From positions 62,001 through 126,000 of the forward strand of contig NZ_MCAS01000002.1 of assembly GCF_003610895.1 (NCBI RefSeq): DNA of 64,000 nucleotides, in the 5' to 3' direction. This DNA is from Paraburkholderia fungorum (GTDB taxonomy: Bacteria > Pseudomonadota > Gammaproteobacteria > Burkholderiales > Burkholderiaceae). This document shows positions 54,447-64,000 of this stretch, in pieces. The notes beneath the pieces are model-generated. The model saw only the letters and a program-made list of their open reading frames with translations. It was not told where the DNA came from and ran no database searches. Both the position numbers and the translations under genes were made by a program. Positions within the stretch are counted from its first letter, which is position 1, and the number at the start of each line of letters is the position of its first letter.

Positions 54447-55367
54447 TCACTCGACGTTATCCGTCACGTCCGTCATCCGGATCATGTGCGGCTTGACGAT
54501 GTCGTCTTCGTCTTCGTCATCGGCGGCGGCCGTGGGCGGATGAATCAGTGCTTCGAGCCGCGCCCTGGTGGCAAGAAATTCCGCCGATGTAACTTGCGAA
54601 TAATCGCGCGGACGCGGCACTGGCACCTCGATCAATTCCTGCACCTCGCCGGGATTGGCCTTCAACACCAGGATGCGGTCGGCGAGAAAAATTGCCTCGT
54701 CCAGATCGTGCGTGATGAACAACACGGTCACGTCGATGTTGCGCCAGATATCGAGCAAATGGGTCTGCATCCTGGCCCGGGTCTGCGCATCGAGCGCGCC
54801 GAATGGTTCGTCCATCAGCAGAATGCGCGGCCGGTTCGCGAGCGCGCGGGCAATCGCCACGCGCTGCTTCATGCCGCCGGACAATTGATGCGGATAGACA
54901 TTGGCGAACTTCGTCAGGCCCACCAGATCGAGCCATTGCAGCGCTTCGCGCTCGGCGTGCATGCTGCTGTGGCCGTTCATCTTCAACCCGAACATGACGT
55001 TTTTCTTGACCGTCAGCCACGGAAACAGCGTGTAGCCCTGAAACACCATGCCGCGATCGGCGCCGGGCCCCTCCACGGGTGCGCCGTCGAGCAGCACGCT
55101 GCCGCTCGTTTGCCGCTCGAGGCCCGCGAGAATGCGGATCAGGGTCGACTTGCCGCAGCCCGACGGTCCGATCACGCAGACGAACTCGCGCCGGTGCGTC
55201 CTGAAGCTGATGTTGTTCAGTGCGGTGCACTCGCCCTGCGGGCTCTGGAAACGCTTGCCGAGATCGCGGACCTCGAGAATGACCTCGCGCGACTTGAGAC
55301 GGTCAAAGCGTTCGCGCACCGCTTCGGACTGGATAAGGTACGACGGAATCGGTTGCGGATTGAGCAT
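54447..55367 (-). CDS. ABC transporter ATP-binding protein (NitT/TauT type)
   Basis: 306 aa with AAAGGA before the ATG. Walker [11 protein letters not shown]-loop [13 protein letters not shown], signature QLSGGMKQR, Walker [13 protein letters not shown] and switch His in [15 protein letters not shown]. Belongs to the NitT/TauT/SsuB group. A C-terminal tail is acidic (DDEDEDD). With the permease next to it and the substrate-binding protein at 62.6 kb it completes an importer likely for guanidine, given the riboswitches and enzymes of the locus. Confidence 0.9.
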   Translation of the reverse strand: MLNPQPIPSYLIQSEAVRERFDRLKSREVILEVRDLGKRFQSPQGECTALNNISFRTHRREFVCVIGPSGCGKSTLIRILAGLERQTSGSVLLDGAPVEGPGADRGMVFQGYTLFPWLTVKKNVMFGLKMNGHSSMHAEREALQWLDLVGLTKFANVYPHQLSGGMKQRVAIARALANRPRILLMDEPFGALDAQTRARMQTHLLDIWRNIDVTVLFITHDLDEAIFLADRILVLKANPGEVQELIEVPVPRPRDYSQVTSAEFLATRARLEALIHPPTAAADDEDEDDIVKPHMIRMTDVTDNVE

Positions 55368-55446
55368 GATTGAATCCTTTGAATGCGGTGCGATGGAGTG
55401 CCGTGCGCTATCGGGGTGACGGCAGGCCGTAGCGCGAACGGTCCCA

Positions 55447-56418
55447 CTAGGCTTTAAGCGTGCGGTCCCACGGAAACAGTCTGCGGCCGATGTAGGCCAG
55501 CACGAGGTCGGTGCCGAGCCCGATGATGCCGATCATCATGATTGCCGCGTAGACGTTGTCGAAATGCTCATAGCGCGCCTGCTGCGTGATGTACCACGTG
55601 ATGCCGGAGCTGGTGCCGACCAGCTCCGCCACGATCAGATACGTCCACGCCCAGCCGAGCAGGATGCGCTGATCGCGATACAGGTCGGGCAGGATGCCGG
55701 GGATCACCACATGCGTGAGCAGCCTGAATTTCTTCGTGCCGAGCGTCATGGCCGCTTCGAACAGACCGTACTCCAGCTTGCGGGTCGTGTTGGCCACGAT
55801 CAGCACCTGCTGGAACAGCGTGCCGATTACGATGATCGCGATCTTCGGGCCGTCGTAGATGCCGAGAATCGCCACCATCAGCGCACCGAACGCGGGCGCC
55901 GGCAGGTAGCGGAAGAACTCGAAAAACGGCTCCTGCAGCCGCGCGATCGCGCTGTAAGTCCCGCAGACAATGCCGACCGGCACGCCGATCGCGGACGACA
56001 GCAGAAAGCCCCAGAAGATCACCTGGATGCTGTGCCACAAGCTTTGATGCAGCCATACGCCGTCGCGCGAGGCAGGCGGTGTCGTGAACGCGGTGTAGAA
56101 CGCGCGCAGCACTTCGTGAGGCGCGGGCAGGTACACCGGGTTGACCGGCTCGCCTGTCGGCAACGCGGTGTGGCCCGCTCGCGCACGGCTCAACTCGTCA
56201 CCGAAGACCTCCTTGTCGACACGCATGCCAGACTGGAAATAGTCGACGCTGCCCGGACTTTCGATCAGCACCTGCGGATGCCAGACGAACGGTATGTAGC
56301 TGACGATGCACCATACGAGAAGCGGCAACAAGAACGAGCCGAAGCCCAGCAGCCACTTGCCGCGTGCGGAGAGTTCGCGGCGCACCGCGAACCAGTCGCT
56401 CCTGTTAATCACGGTCAT
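55447..56418 (-). CDS. ABC transporter permease (NitT/TauT type)
   Basis: 323 aa with CGGAGA before the ATG. One N-terminal membrane helix ([21 protein letters not shown]), then a long periplasmic insert of about 75 residues before the core permease domain. The coupling EAA loop reads [27 protein letters not shown]. The insert is longer than in SsuC/TauC. It lies between the carboxylase and the ATPase genes in a minus-strand operon under the guanidine-I riboswitch at 61.6-61.8 kb. Confidence 0.85.
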   Translation of the reverse strand: MTVINRSDWFAVRRELSARGKWLLGFGSFLLPLLVWCIVSYIPFVWHPQVLIESPGSVDYFQSGMRVDKEVFGDELSRARAGHTALPTGEPVNPVYLPAPHEVLRAFYTAFTTPPASRDGVWLHQSLWHSIQVIFWGFLLSSAIGVPVGIVCGTYSAIARLQEPFFEFFRYLPAPAFGALMVAILGIYDGPKIAIIVIGTLFQQVLIVANTTRKLEYGLFEAAMTLGTKKFRLLTHVVIPGILPDLYRDQRILLGWAWTYLIVAELVGTSSGITWYITQQARYEHFDNVYAAIMMIGIIGLGTDLVLAYIGRRLFPWDRTLKA

Positions 56419-56529
56419 GGGATTCTCCGAAAGAGTGTCCGGTGCCGGAACCGGGTTCGTCCGGCGCGCGGCGTGGCCGCCGCGCCGCTGGCGAAATCGG
56501 CTTCGATTCGAACAGGTTGTCGGGTCGTG

Positions 56530-59500
56530 TCACTTGCATGCAGCCTCCTCGGTGGTGCCGGGCGCAACGCCTGCGCCTTGTGCCCGCAGCACCATCAACC
56601 TTTGCCCCGCGACCACCGCTGCGCCCGCGGCACAATCGATCCTGTCGATCACGCCGTCTGCCGTGGCGGTCACGGACACTTCCATCTTCATCGATTCGAC
56701 GATCGCCACCACCTGCCCTTCGCACACACGCTCGCCTTCGCTGACCAGCAGTTTCCAGACGCTGCCCGAGACGTCGGCGACGATGCCCTGCAGACCCGCC
56801 GCCAGCGCGTCGTGCGCGCCGTTGCCGGTGGCCGGACCCGCATCGTTGCCGGATTCGCCGACGTACTCGGCGTGTCCCGCGGCATTCCAGCGCTCGCGTT
56901 CTTCATCAAACGCTGCCTGTTGGGAGCGCTTGAAGGCCGCGATCGATCCGGCTTCGTCCTTCAGGAAACGGTTGTATGCACCGAGGTCGAATACCGACTC
57001 CTCGATCTTCAACGTCGCGCGGCCCGCGATGAAATCGGCGCGCAGCCCGGCCAACTCGGCCTCGCTGACTTCGTAGAAACGGATCTCGTCGAAAAAACGC
57101 AGCAGCCACGGCTTGCCGGTTTCGAACTCGCGGGTGGTGCGATAGCGGTTCCACATTTGCACGGTACGGCCGACAAACTGATAACCGCCCGGCCCTTCCA
57201 TGCCGTACACGCACAGATAGGCGCCGCCGATCCCCACCGCGTTTTCCGGCGTCCAGGTGCGCGCGGGGTTGTACTTGGTCGTGACAAGCCGGTGGCGCGG
57301 ATCGAGCGGCGTCGCCACCGGCGCGCCGAGATAGACGTCGCCGAGACCCATCACCAGGTAACGCGCGTCGAACACGATGCGCTTCACGTCGTCGATGCTG
57401 TCCAGACCGTTGATACGGCGAATGAACTCGATATTGCTCGGGCACCACGGCGCATCGGGACGTACGGATTGCATGTAGCGTTCGATCGCGATCCGCGTCG
57501 ACGGGTCGTCCCAAGACAGCGGCAGATGCACGATGCGGTTCGGCACGCGCATCTCGTCGACGGCGGGCAATTCACGCTCGGCCTTCTGAAGATGCGCAAG
57601 CAAGGTGTCGTGTGACAGCGCACGCGGGTCGAAATGCACCTGCAGTGAGCGGATGCCCGGCGTGAGATCGACGATGCCCGGCAGCCGGTGTGTCTCGAGC
57701 CAGTTCATCAATCCATGCACGCGAAAGCGCAGGTTCAGGTCGAGCATGAGCGGACCATATTCGATCAGCACGTTCTGGTCGCCCGAGCGGCGGTAGACCA
57801 CGCCGGTGCCCTCGCCCGCGGACGGATCGCTGTAGAGGACGCAATCGTGCGCAGCGGGATTCGCGTGTGCCATGAAAGCAGCCGATGCTGCCGCTGGCAC
57901 GCGCGCCGGTTCGAAGCGCACGGTGTCGCCCGGCCGCAGTTGTCCGAGCTTCCACAACTCGTCGCTCACCACCGTCACCGGACAGACAAAGCCGCCGAGG
58001 CTCGGACCGTCCGGGCCGAGAATCACCGGCATGTCGCCGGTGAAATCCACCGCGCCGAGCGCATATGCATTGTCGTGAATATTCGACGGATGCAGCCCCG
58101 CTTCGCCGCCGTCCGTGCGCGCCCATTGCGGCTTCGGACCGATCAGCCGCACGCCCGTGCGGCTGGAGTTGTAGTGGACCGTCCAGCGCGTGCCGTACAA
58201 CATGGCGATGTCGTCGGGCGTGAAAAAATCCGGCGCACCATGCGGGCCGTCGAGCACACCGAGGGTCCAGTCGTGCGTCAGTACCGGCACACGCGCGGCA
58301 TCGAGTTGTGCGCCCGCTTCGCCGCGGCCTGCGTCGGCGGCGAGATGCAGCACATCGCCCTTGCGCAGCGCGCGCCCCGCGTGCCCGCCGAACTGGCCCA
58401 GCGTAAAGGTCGCTTTGCTGCCGAGATAGTCCGGCACCTGCAAGCCGCCCTTGAGCGCGAGACAGGCGCGCATGCCGGCACCGGTCACACCGCCGAGTTT
58501 GAGCACGGAACCCGCCAGTGCGCGCGTCACCTGCCATAACGTGACCGGCTGCCCGTCGAGCGTGGCGGCGAGCGGCGCGCCGCCCAGCACGAACAGCGTC
58601 GCGGTGTTGAAGCGCAGCGTTGCGCCGACCATCGCACATTCGAGTCCCGCCGCGTCAGCCGGATTGCCGAGCAGTTCGTTGGCGAGCCGGAACGACAGAT
58701 CGTCCATCGGGCCGGACGGCGGCACGCCGATGTCCCAGTAGCCGACGCGTCCCGGCGTTTGCTGCACGGTGGTTTGCACGCCGCCGTCGAGCACGTCGAC
58801 GGTATGCGGCGCGAACATGAACCGTGCGAGGAAGGCGGTGGTTTGCTCGCCTCGTGCGAAGGTCGCCGAGCCGGCAATGGCGCGCAGATAGTCGAGGTTC
58901 GTTTCGATGCCGTATAGCTGCGTATCCTTCAGTGCGGTGCGCATGGCCGCAAGCGCGGCATCGCGCGTTGCGCCTTTGACGATGATCTTCGCGAGCAGCG
59001 GATCGTAGAACGCACTGACTTCGGTGCCGGCGTCGACCCAGGTATCGACCCGCGCATCCGCGGCGAAAGCGACGTGCGTCAGCACGCCTGCGCTCGGCTG
59101 AAACTGTTTATGCGGGTCTTCCGCGTACAGGCGGACCTGGATGCTCGCACCGCGGGGCGTCGGCGCCAGCGTATCGAGCGGCGCCAGTTCGCCCGCGGCC
59201 TGACGGATCATCCATTCGACCAGATCGACACCCGTGACTTCCTCCGTGACGCAATGCTCGACCTGCAACCGCGTGTTCACTTCGAGAAAATAGAAGCAAC
59301 GCGTGTCGGCATCGAATACGAATTCGACCGTGCCGGCGGATTCGTACTTGACGGCCTGCGCGAGGCGCACGGCGCTCGCATGCAGCGCCGTGCGTTCCGC
59401 CTCGCTCAAACCCGGCGCGGGGGTCTCCTCGATCACCTTCTGGTTGCGCCGCTGCACCGAACAGTCGCGCTCGCCGAGCGCAATCACACCGCCCTCGCCG

Positions 59501-60147
59501 TCGCCGAAAATCTGCACTTCGATGTGGCGCGCGTTCTCGACAAACTTCTCGACATAGACGCCCGCGTTCGCGAAGTTAGCCTCGCCGAGCCGCGCGACCG
59601 ATGCGAATGCGCTCTCCAGTTGCGCCGCATCACAGCACAGCGACATGCCGATGCCGCCGCCGCCCGCGGTGCTTTTCAGCATCACGGGATAGCCGATCGC
59701 CCCCGCCTCGCTTAACGCGGTTGCCACATCGGGCAGCAAGCCAGTGCCGGGCAGCAACGCTACGTCGTTCGCCTGCGCGAGCTCGCGTGCGGTGTGCTTC
59801 AGGCCGAATTCGAGCATCTGCGCGGGGCGCGGCCCGATGAAACGGATGCCCGCGTCTTCGCATGCCTGGGCGAACGCCGCATTCTCCGAGAGAAAACCGT
59901 AGCCGGGATGCACGGCATTCGCGCCGCTCGTGCGCGCAGCTTCGAGAATCGCCGCGCTATTCAGATAGCTGGCGGCCGCCACCGCCGGGCCGATGCAGAC
60001 CGCTTCATCGGCGAGCATGACGTGCATGGCGTGGCGGTCGGCTTCCGAATAGACCGCCACCGACGCAATGCCGAGGCGCTTGAGCGTACGGATCACGCGG
60101 CAGGCGATTTCGCCGCGATTGGCAATCAGGACTTTGTCGAATGTCAT
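56530..60147 (-). CDS. Urea carboxylase family, probable guanidine carboxylase
   Basis: 1205 aa from the ATG that overlaps the previous stop (ATGA). Order of domains: biotin carboxylase ([55 protein letters not shown]), then KipA/AHS2-like ([19 protein letters not shown]), KipI/AHS1-like (VRFRVHGLM..., [10 protein letters not shown]) and a C-terminal biotinyl domain with biotinyl-Lys1154 in VESMKMEVS. It carboxylates urea or guanidine using ATP and bicarbonate. The guanidine riboswitch and the two DUF1989 partners just upstream favour guanidine (established link for this gene set). Allophanate hydrolase is not fused or adjacent. Confidence 0.9.
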   Translation of the reverse strand: MTFDKVLIANRGEIACRVIRTLKRLGIASVAVYSEADRHAMHVMLADEAVCIGPAVAAASYLNSAAILEAARTSGANAVHPGYGFLSENAAFAQACEDAGIRFIGPRPAQMLEFGLKHTARELAQANDVALLPGTGLLPDVATALSEAGAIGYPVMLKSTAGGGGIGMSLCCDAAQLESAFASVARLGEANFANAGVYVEKFVENARHIEVQIFGDGEGGVIALGERDCSVQRRNQKVIEETPAPGLSEAERTALHASAVRLAQAVKYESAGTVEFVFDADTRCFYFLEVNTRLQVEHCVTEEVTGVDLVEWMIRQAAGELAPLDTLAPTPRGASIQVRLYAEDPHKQFQPSAGVLTHVAFAADARVDTWVDAGTEVSAFYDPLLAKIIVKGATRDAALAAMRTALKDTQLYGIETNLDYLRAIAGSATFARGEQTTAFLARFMFAPHTVDVLDGGVQTTVQQTPGRVGYWDIGVPPSGPMDDLSFRLANELLGNPADAAGLECAMVGATLRFNTATLFVLGGAPLAATLDGQPVTLWQVTRALAGSVLKLGGVTGAGMRACLALKGGLQVPDYLGSKATFTLGQFGGHAGRALRKGDVLHLAADAGRGEAGAQLDAARVPVLTHDWTLGVLDGPHGAPDFFTPDDIAMLYGTRWTVHYNSSRTGVRLIGPKPQWARTDGGEAGLHPSNIHDNAYALGAVDFTGDMPVILGPDGPSLGGFVCPVTVVSDELWKLGQLRPGDTVRFEPARVPAAASAAFMAHANPAAHDCVLYSDPSAGEGTGVVYRRSGDQNVLIEYGPLMLDLNLRFRVHGLMNWLETHRLPGIVDLTPGIRSLQVHFDPRALSHDTLLAHLQKAERELPAVDEMRVPNRIVHLPLSWDDPSTRIAIERYMQSVRPDAPWCPSNIEFIRRINGLDSIDDVKRIVFDARYLVMGLGDVYLGAPVATPLDPRHRLVTTKYNPARTWTPENAVGIGGAYLCVYGMEGPGGYQFVGRTVQMWNRYRTTREFETGKPWLLRFFDEIRFYEVSEAELAGLRADFIAGRATLKIEESVFDLGAYNRFLKDEAGSIAAFKRSQQAAFDEERERWNAAGHAEYVGESGNDAGPATGNGAHDALAAGLQGIVADVSGSVWKLLVSEGERVCEGQVVAIVESMKMEVSVTATADGVIDRIDCAAGAAVVAGQRLMVLRAQGAGVAPGTTEEAACK

Positions 60148-60800
60148 TGGGCGTCCCAGATGGTCAGGCGCACGGGCGTCGGGTTGTAGCCGTTGCAGGG
60201 ATTGTTCAGTTGCGGACAGTTCGAGATCAGTACGGTCACGTCCATCTCGGCGCGCATTTCGACATATTTGCCCGGTGCAGAGATGCCGTCTTCGAAGCTC
60301 AGTTTGCCGAGCGGCGTCACCGGGACATTCATGAAGAAGTTGATGTTGCTGACAATGTCGCGCTTGGTGAGCTGTGTGCCCACGCCGCAGGTGCAATGCG
60401 TGAGCGCGTGCAGAAAGCTGTCGCGGCAGCTGTGCATATGGCGTTTGTCGAGCGCATAGCGAACCGTATTGCTCTCGGCCGCGCAGGCGCCGCCCAGGGT
60501 ATCGTGCCGCCCGCACGTGTCCGCGACGAGGGTCAGCATCGGCTTGCCGAGGTTTGACATCAGCACGCTGCCGGCAGAGAGATAGAGGTTGCGTTGCGCG
60601 CGAATCGTGTCCTGCGCACTGTAGCGTTCGAGCGGATCCGCGCTGTTGTAGAACAGCGTGTCGACGGCCTGATTGCCTTCCAGATCGAGAATGCGCAACA
60701 CCTGGCCGCGCTTGACTTCATGCAGCCACGGCTCGCCGGACGGCAGCGTAAGGTCGTAGACCGCGTGACGGATATCGAGCCTGCTTTCAATGATGGACAT
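60144..60800 (-). CDS. DUF1989 protein, probable carboxyguanidine deiminase subunit
   Basis: 218 aa from the ATG with AAGGAG upstream. It has the DUF1989 core: [100 protein letters not shown], with Cys and His of the putative metal/active site. Formerly named urea carboxylase-associated protein (shorter of the two). Such pairs form the carboxyguanidine deiminase CgdAB. It overlaps the carboxylase start. Confidence 0.85.
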   Translation of the reverse strand: MSIIESRLDIRHAVYDLTLPSGEPWLHEVKRGQVLRILDLEGNQAVDTLFYNSADPLERYSAQDTIRAQRNLYLSAGSVLMSNLGKPMLTLVADTCGRHDTLGGACAAESNTVRYALDKRHMHSCRDSFLHALTHCTCGVGTQLTKRDIVSNINFFMNVPVTPLGKLSFEDGISAPGKYVEMRAEMDVTVLISNCPQLNNPCNGYNPTPVRLTIWDAQ

Positions 60801-60811
60801 CGCGGGTCTCC

Positions 60812-61567
60812 TTAAACGAACAGACGATCGGTGTTGACAAAGCCGCGCTCGTTCTCGGGACAGGCGCAACGGCAGGGATCGTCGGGCGGCACGCAAGCAT
60901 CGGCGGCATACGCGCGGTACGCGATCAGCTTGACGGGCTTCGGTTCGTATTCGGCGGACGGGTTCAACGGATGCGGCGCGGTGGAAAACGCGGCGAGCGT
61001 GTCCATTTCGAAACGCAGGTCGAACGCCGAGCCGGGCGTGGAATGTCCTGCGACGAAGTCGAGCGCGCCATCCTCGCCGATCGCGAGCTTGCTGAAAAAG
61101 TTGATATTGGCGACCAGATCGCGCGTGCCCAGACCATGTTTGGCCAGCTCGAGCAGCAGACTGTCGCGGCCGTTGCGCACCATCGCATTGCGATGGTGTT
61201 GATAGCGGGCCGCGCCATACCGGCTTGCGAACAGTTCAGCGTCGCCCACGCCGCCCAGGGGATCGTGCCAGCCGAGGGTGTCGGCCGTGATCGAGGCGAG
61301 CACGCGGCCCATATCCGAATAGAGCACGTGAGCGCGTGTCAGATGCGCGGTGTGCTGCGCCTTCAGCGTATCGGCCATGTTGTAGCGTTCGAGCGGCGCG
61401 TCGTGCCGGTAAAACACGGCGGCCAGGTTCGCGCCGCCATCGGTGTCGACGACGCGCAGCGCAATGCCACGGCGCAGCACGCCGGACCAGTGGGTGCCGG
61501 CAGGAAGCACGGTCTCCCACAACACATGCGGGATCGGGGTGAGATCGACTGAGGTTTGCGTCGACAT
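60812..61567 (-). CDS. DUF1989 protein, second probable carboxyguanidine deiminase subunit
   Basis: 251 aa from ATG 61567 with GGAGCC upstream. The open frame runs on to 61738, but that part is the riboswitch RNA, so it is not coding. DUF1989 core as in its neighbour: [77 protein letters not shown], with a Cys-rich C-terminus ([12 protein letters not shown]). With the next gene it should deiminate carboxyguanidine to allophanate. First gene after the minus-strand riboswitch. Confidence 0.85.
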   Translation of the reverse strand: MSTQTSVDLTPIPHVLWETVLPAGTHWSGVLRRGIALRVVDTDGGANLAAVFYRHDAPLERYNMADTLKAQHTAHLTRAHVLYSDMGRVLASITADTLGWHDPLGGVGDAELFASRYGAARYQHHRNAMVRNGRDSLLLELAKHGLGTRDLVANINFFSKLAIGEDGALDFVAGHSTPGSAFDLRFEMDTLAAFSTAPHPLNPSAEYEPKPVKLIAYRAYAADACVPPDDPCRCACPENERGFVNTDRLFV

Positions 61568-61622
61568 GGAGGCTCCAGGTATCGGTTGGGAAAAAGCATG
61601 AGAGGGCGATTGACCGACATCG

Positions 61623-61778
61623 CGACCTCCCGGGCTTTTATCCCTCCGTGGAGCCTCGCCGACGCCTTGAAAGAAGGTGAACGGCAAGACCGGATTGCTC
61701 TCGGACCAGACATCGTGCGTGCGCTTTAAAGCCACCAAAAAGCCTTTAAGGCGGGACGACCGGAACCCTAGCGATCCT
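61623..61778 (-). promoter_or_regulatory. Guanidine-I (ykkC) riboswitch, minus strand
   Basis: On the minus strand the conserved blocks appear in order: CTAGGGTTCCGGT, then GATGTCTGGTCCGAGAGC, and ACGGAGGGATAAAAGCCCGGGAGGT at the 3' end. These are the invariant core elements of the guanidine-I class. A hairpin-forming stretch (CCTTAAAGGCTTTTTGGTGGCTTTAAAGC) is inserted in the first arm. It ends about 56 bases before the DUF1989 gene, which it should switch on when guanidine binds. Confidence 0.9.
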
Positions 61779-62343
61779 GAAGATGATGCAAATTACTTCG
61801 CACCTCTCACTGCATCGTTAAGCGAGTTGCGTGCCAGCGTCGTGTTGCCGAGGTGGCAAGCACTGGATGACAAGGGCTTGGGTGCTTTGAGCGGCGTGAT
61901 ACGGGCGAGCGGCGATGAGCCGGATTGTTAGCCTGCGCACCACGGCTGACGCCGGATCGGCACCAGTTGAATGCGCGAGGCACCATGATTGGGCTGCGCT
62001 CTTGTGGCTCTGTTATGTATTTCAGACGGCGTAAGGACTCTGCAAGTTGGCATGGTGTGTGCAAGTCAAAGCGTCACACTCACTACCGGCCTCATCCGAT
62101 CATGCTCACGCTTGCCACGCTTCGCCGCACGCTCTACACACTGATGTCGGCGCGTTTCATGGAACTGCAAAAGCAACGGCGCCGCTCGTAAGCGCAGGCG
62201 GCGCGTCGATTCATCTGCCCTCCTCGCCGTTCATGATTTCAAGGCTGGACGCGATCGGCTACGTGTCGAGAAATCATGCACTCAGGCTGGCATATTTCTC
62301 GCTAGATTGATTGCTGAGAGGTGCGGCAGCGTCGCATCTTAGG
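61779..62343. other. Divergent promoter region of the guanidine locus
   Basis: No convincing gene. It must hold the promoters for both riboswitch-led transcripts. A 29-codon frame at 62102-62191 (LTLATLRRTLYTLMSARFMELQKQRRRS) has no ribosome binding site and is only a possible small protein. Confidence 0.5.
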
Positions 62344-62473
62344 GATGCTAGGGTTCCGGTTCGCAAGAATGTCTGGTCCGAGAGCAGCCCGGTGCACCGG
62401 TTCGTTCGACACGGATTTGATCCGCGAACGAGCGCCGGCCGCACTACACGGCGGGACAAAAGCCCGGGAGATT
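62344..62473 (+). promoter_or_regulatory. Guanidine-I (ykkC) riboswitch, plus strand
   Basis: The conserved blocks are CTAGGGTTCCGGT (from 62348), GTCTGGTCCGAGAGC (62371 on) and ACACGGCGGGACAAAAGCCCGGGAGA (to 62471). About 170 bases separate it from the substrate-binding protein start; CGATAG-N6-CTATCG just behind it may be part of the expression platform. It is the mirror partner of the switch at 61.6-61.8 kb. Confidence 0.9.
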
Positions 62474-62645
62474 GGCGATAGCGATGCCTATCGTGCCTCT
62501 CCGTGGCCGGCGTTTGTTTCCCGCAGTTTTCGCGCAGTGTCCGCCTCATTCGGATTCTCGCGGGAACCGGTCATGTTGTTTTATCGCGCAGTCGCCGCGC
62601 GATCCAACTCAACAATCGCAACTGACCGGTCTCCTGGAGAAAACG

Positions 62646-63707
62646 ATGAAACGCTTCGAATCCGCCTGCACGTCTCTCACCTCACCGAGCTGCCCTGCCT
62701 CATCGTGGCGTATGCGCCGTGTGCGCAGCACGATCGCCGGCGCCGCCGCCGCACTTGCCATCGGTTTCAGCGGTCTGGCCGCCGCGCCCGCGCAGGCGGC
62801 CACGCCTCTCGCCATTGGCTACAGCGACTGGCCCGGTTTCGTCACCTTCCAGATTGCCATCGACAAAGGCTGGTTCAAGGAAGCCGGCGTGGACGTCAAT
62901 TTCCAATGGTTCGACTACTCGGCCTCGCTCGATGCATTCTCCGCCGGCAAGCTCGACGCGGTCGGCGCGACCAATGGCGATGCACTGGTCACCGGCGCAA
63001 GCGGCGCCAAAAACGTGATGATCCTCCTGACCGACTATTCGAGCGGCAACGACATGATCGTGGCCAAGCCGCCCATTCGCACGGTGGATGGACTCAAGGG
63101 CAAGAAGGTCGGTGTCGAAATGGGCCTGGTCGATCACCTGCTGCTGGACGCGGCGCTCGAGAAGCACGCGCTCAAGGAATCCGACATCACGCTCGTCAAC
63201 GCGAAGACCAACGAATTGCCGCAGGTGCTCGCCTCGTCGAAGGACATCGCCGCGGTCGGCGCGTGGCAGCCGAACGCGGGCGAAGCCCTCAAGCGCGTGC
63301 CGGGCGCACGTCCGATCTTCACCTCGGCCGATGCGCCTGGCCTGATCTACGACGCGATCACGGTGAATCCGGTCAGTCTGCAGTCGCGTAAGGCCGATTG
63401 GGCCAAGGTCATCAAGGTCTGGTATCGCTGCGTGGCCTACATCGACGATCCGAAAACGCAACCGGATGCCGTAAAGATCATGTCCGCGCGCGTCGGCCTG
63501 ACGCCGGCCCAGTATCTGCCCTTGCTGAAAGGCACGCACCTGCTCGACGCGGCGGCGGCCAGAAAGGCCTTCGTCAAGGGTGACGGGCTGGACTCGGTGT
63601 ATGGATCGAGCGTGAACGCGGACAGGTTCAACGTGCGCAACGCGGTCTACAAGCAATCGCAGAACGTCAGCGCCTATCTCGACCCGGCGCTGACCAACGC
63701 GCCCTAA
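62646..63707 (+). CDS. ABC transporter substrate-binding protein (NitT/TauT type)
   Basis: 353 aa from the ATG with CTGGAG upstream. Tat-like or Sec signal of about 57 residues (RRVRSTIAGAAAALAIGFSGLAAAPAQAA), then TPLAIGYSDWPGFVTFQIAIDKGWFKEAGVDVNFQWFDY, FSAGKLDAVGATNGDAL, VDGLKGKKVGVEMGLVDHLLLDAAL: periplasmic binding protein of the SsuA/TauA/NrtA group. Led by a guanidine riboswitch, so probably binds guanidine or a guanidine-like cation for the permease/ATPase encoded on the opposite strand. Confidence 0.9.
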   Translation: MKRFESACTSLTSPSCPASSWRMRRVRSTIAGAAAALAIGFSGLAAAPAQAATPLAIGYSDWPGFVTFQIAIDKGWFKEAGVDVNFQWFDYSASLDAFSAGKLDAVGATNGDALVTGASGAKNVMILLTDYSSGNDMIVAKPPIRTVDGLKGKKVGVEMGLVDHLLLDAALEKHALKESDITLVNAKTNELPQVLASSKDIAAVGAWQPNAGEALKRVPGARPIFTSADAPGLIYDAITVNPVSLQSRKADWAKVIKVWYRCVAYIDDPKTQPDAVKIMSARVGLTPAQYLPLLKGTHLLDAAAARKAFVKGDGLDSVYGSSVNADRFNVRNAVYKQSQNVSAYLDPALTNAP

Positions 63708-63883
63708 GCCCTGAGCCCTGAGCGGCAGGTAAGCGGCGATAGACGCGGAGCCACCAGCGACGCGCCGCCCAGCGCGCTAGCCAGGGGCCTCGGCCAGACA
63801 CGGTAAGATGGGCAGCAGCACCCGCTGCCGCCCTGCTCACGCGATTCGTTGCGGCGCTGGAGGACGGCCACAAGGAGGTCATC

Positions 63884-64000
63884 GTGTCGACAAGCCGGTC
63901 TGGGCATTACGCTCTGCATACATCGCGCGCTCCGCTTGCAAAGATCCCCGCGCTCGCGCTGCTGCTGGTGTCGCTTCTGCTGCTGGCAGCGCCACGGCTC
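63884..64000 (+). CDS. Start of a membrane-anchored or exported protein (cut by window end)
   Basis: A GTG at 63884 is preceded four bases away by a perfect AAGGAGGT. The 39 codons available read STSRSGHYALHTSRAPLAKIPALALLLVSLLLLAAPRL, a basic N-terminus followed by a hydrophobic helix (signal or membrane anchor). No stop before the window end. Could be the next gene of the guanidine locus or an unrelated one. Confidence 0.6.
   Translation, partial: MSTSRSGHYALHTSRAPLAKIPALALLLVSLLLLAAPRL

Noticed and set aside
55564..57615. 683-codon open frame on the plus strand
   Set aside because: Antisense shadow of the ABC permease and carboxylase; runs across two real genes and has no domains.
61568..61738. 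N-terminal extension of the first DUF1989 gene
   Set aside because: This part is the guanidine-I riboswitch and leader; translation starts at 61567 behind GGAGCC.

Overview
The window looks like a stretch of a Burkholderiaceae replicon, most like Paraburkholderia, Caballeronia or Burkholderia. Reasons: GC-rich coding with strong GC3 bias over most of the window, a DUF4148 secreted protein, a KfrA-like/integrase pair, Burkholderia-type porin and RND systems, and many LysR/MFS catabolic modules. This assignment rests on gene content only; no rRNA or tRNA was found.

Left part (0-12 kb): a decayed IS6-family transposase at the edge is followed by a catabolic cluster on the + strand. It encodes a split UxaA-type dehydratase (large subunit plus SAF subunit), an MFS sugar transporter, a porin, an aldo/keto reductase, a RhaM-type mutarotase and a secreted beta-helix protein of GH141-like appearance. 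After a short scar come an amidohydrolase-type lactonase, an SDR dehydrogenase and a FAH-family diketo-acid hydrolase. Together these fit non-phosphorylating L-fucose (or a closely related 6-deoxy/aldose sugar) oxidation to pyruvate and lactate. The first 9 kb is visibly less GC-rich than the rest. Two LacI-type operators lie in front of it, but no regulator gene is in view.

12-19 kb is an accessory island: a frameshifted tyrosine recombinase divergent from a KfrA-like coiled-coil DNA-binding protein, a DUF6602-like PD-(D/E)XK nuclease candidate, an orphan DUF2384 (Xre/MbcA/ParS) protein, small hypothetical genes and an MFS exporter. 19.7-24 kb is a tight three-gene unit: a sigma-54 activator with a helical-repeat C-terminus, a DUF917 protein and an Asp/Glu/hydantoin-racemase-like protein.

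24-31 kb carries a gamma-resorcylate/hydroxyquinol pathway: LysR, hydroxyquinol 1,2-dioxygenase, maleylacetate reductase, DoxX, MFS transporter, resorcylate decarboxylase and a MarR regulator with three similar operator sites. The resorcinol hydroxylase is missing. 31.9-35.6 kb is an operon of an M24 peptidase-like protein, an EphD-like alpha/beta-hydrolase-SDR fusion and a PF10118 metal-dependent hydrolase. 35.6-40.7 kb is a Fur-box/FecI/FecR/TonB-dependent receptor iron module plus a Tat-exported protein.

41-50 kb is an RND efflux operon (permease, adaptor, outer-membrane factor) followed by a convergent heavy-metal-type two-component system. A shared ATTAC-N6-GTWAT motif occurs in both promoter regions. 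50-54.4 kb holds a LysR regulator divergent from an MFS-MlrC-like (M81) pair. 54.4-63.7 kb is a guanidine-assimilation locus. Two guanidine-I (ykkC) riboswitches face away from each other: one precedes cgdA/cgdB-type (DUF1989) genes, a urea/guanidine carboxylase and ABC permease/ATPase genes; the other precedes the substrate-binding protein. Allophanate hydrolase is not in the window. A gene with a perfect Shine-Dalgarno sequence starts at the right edge.
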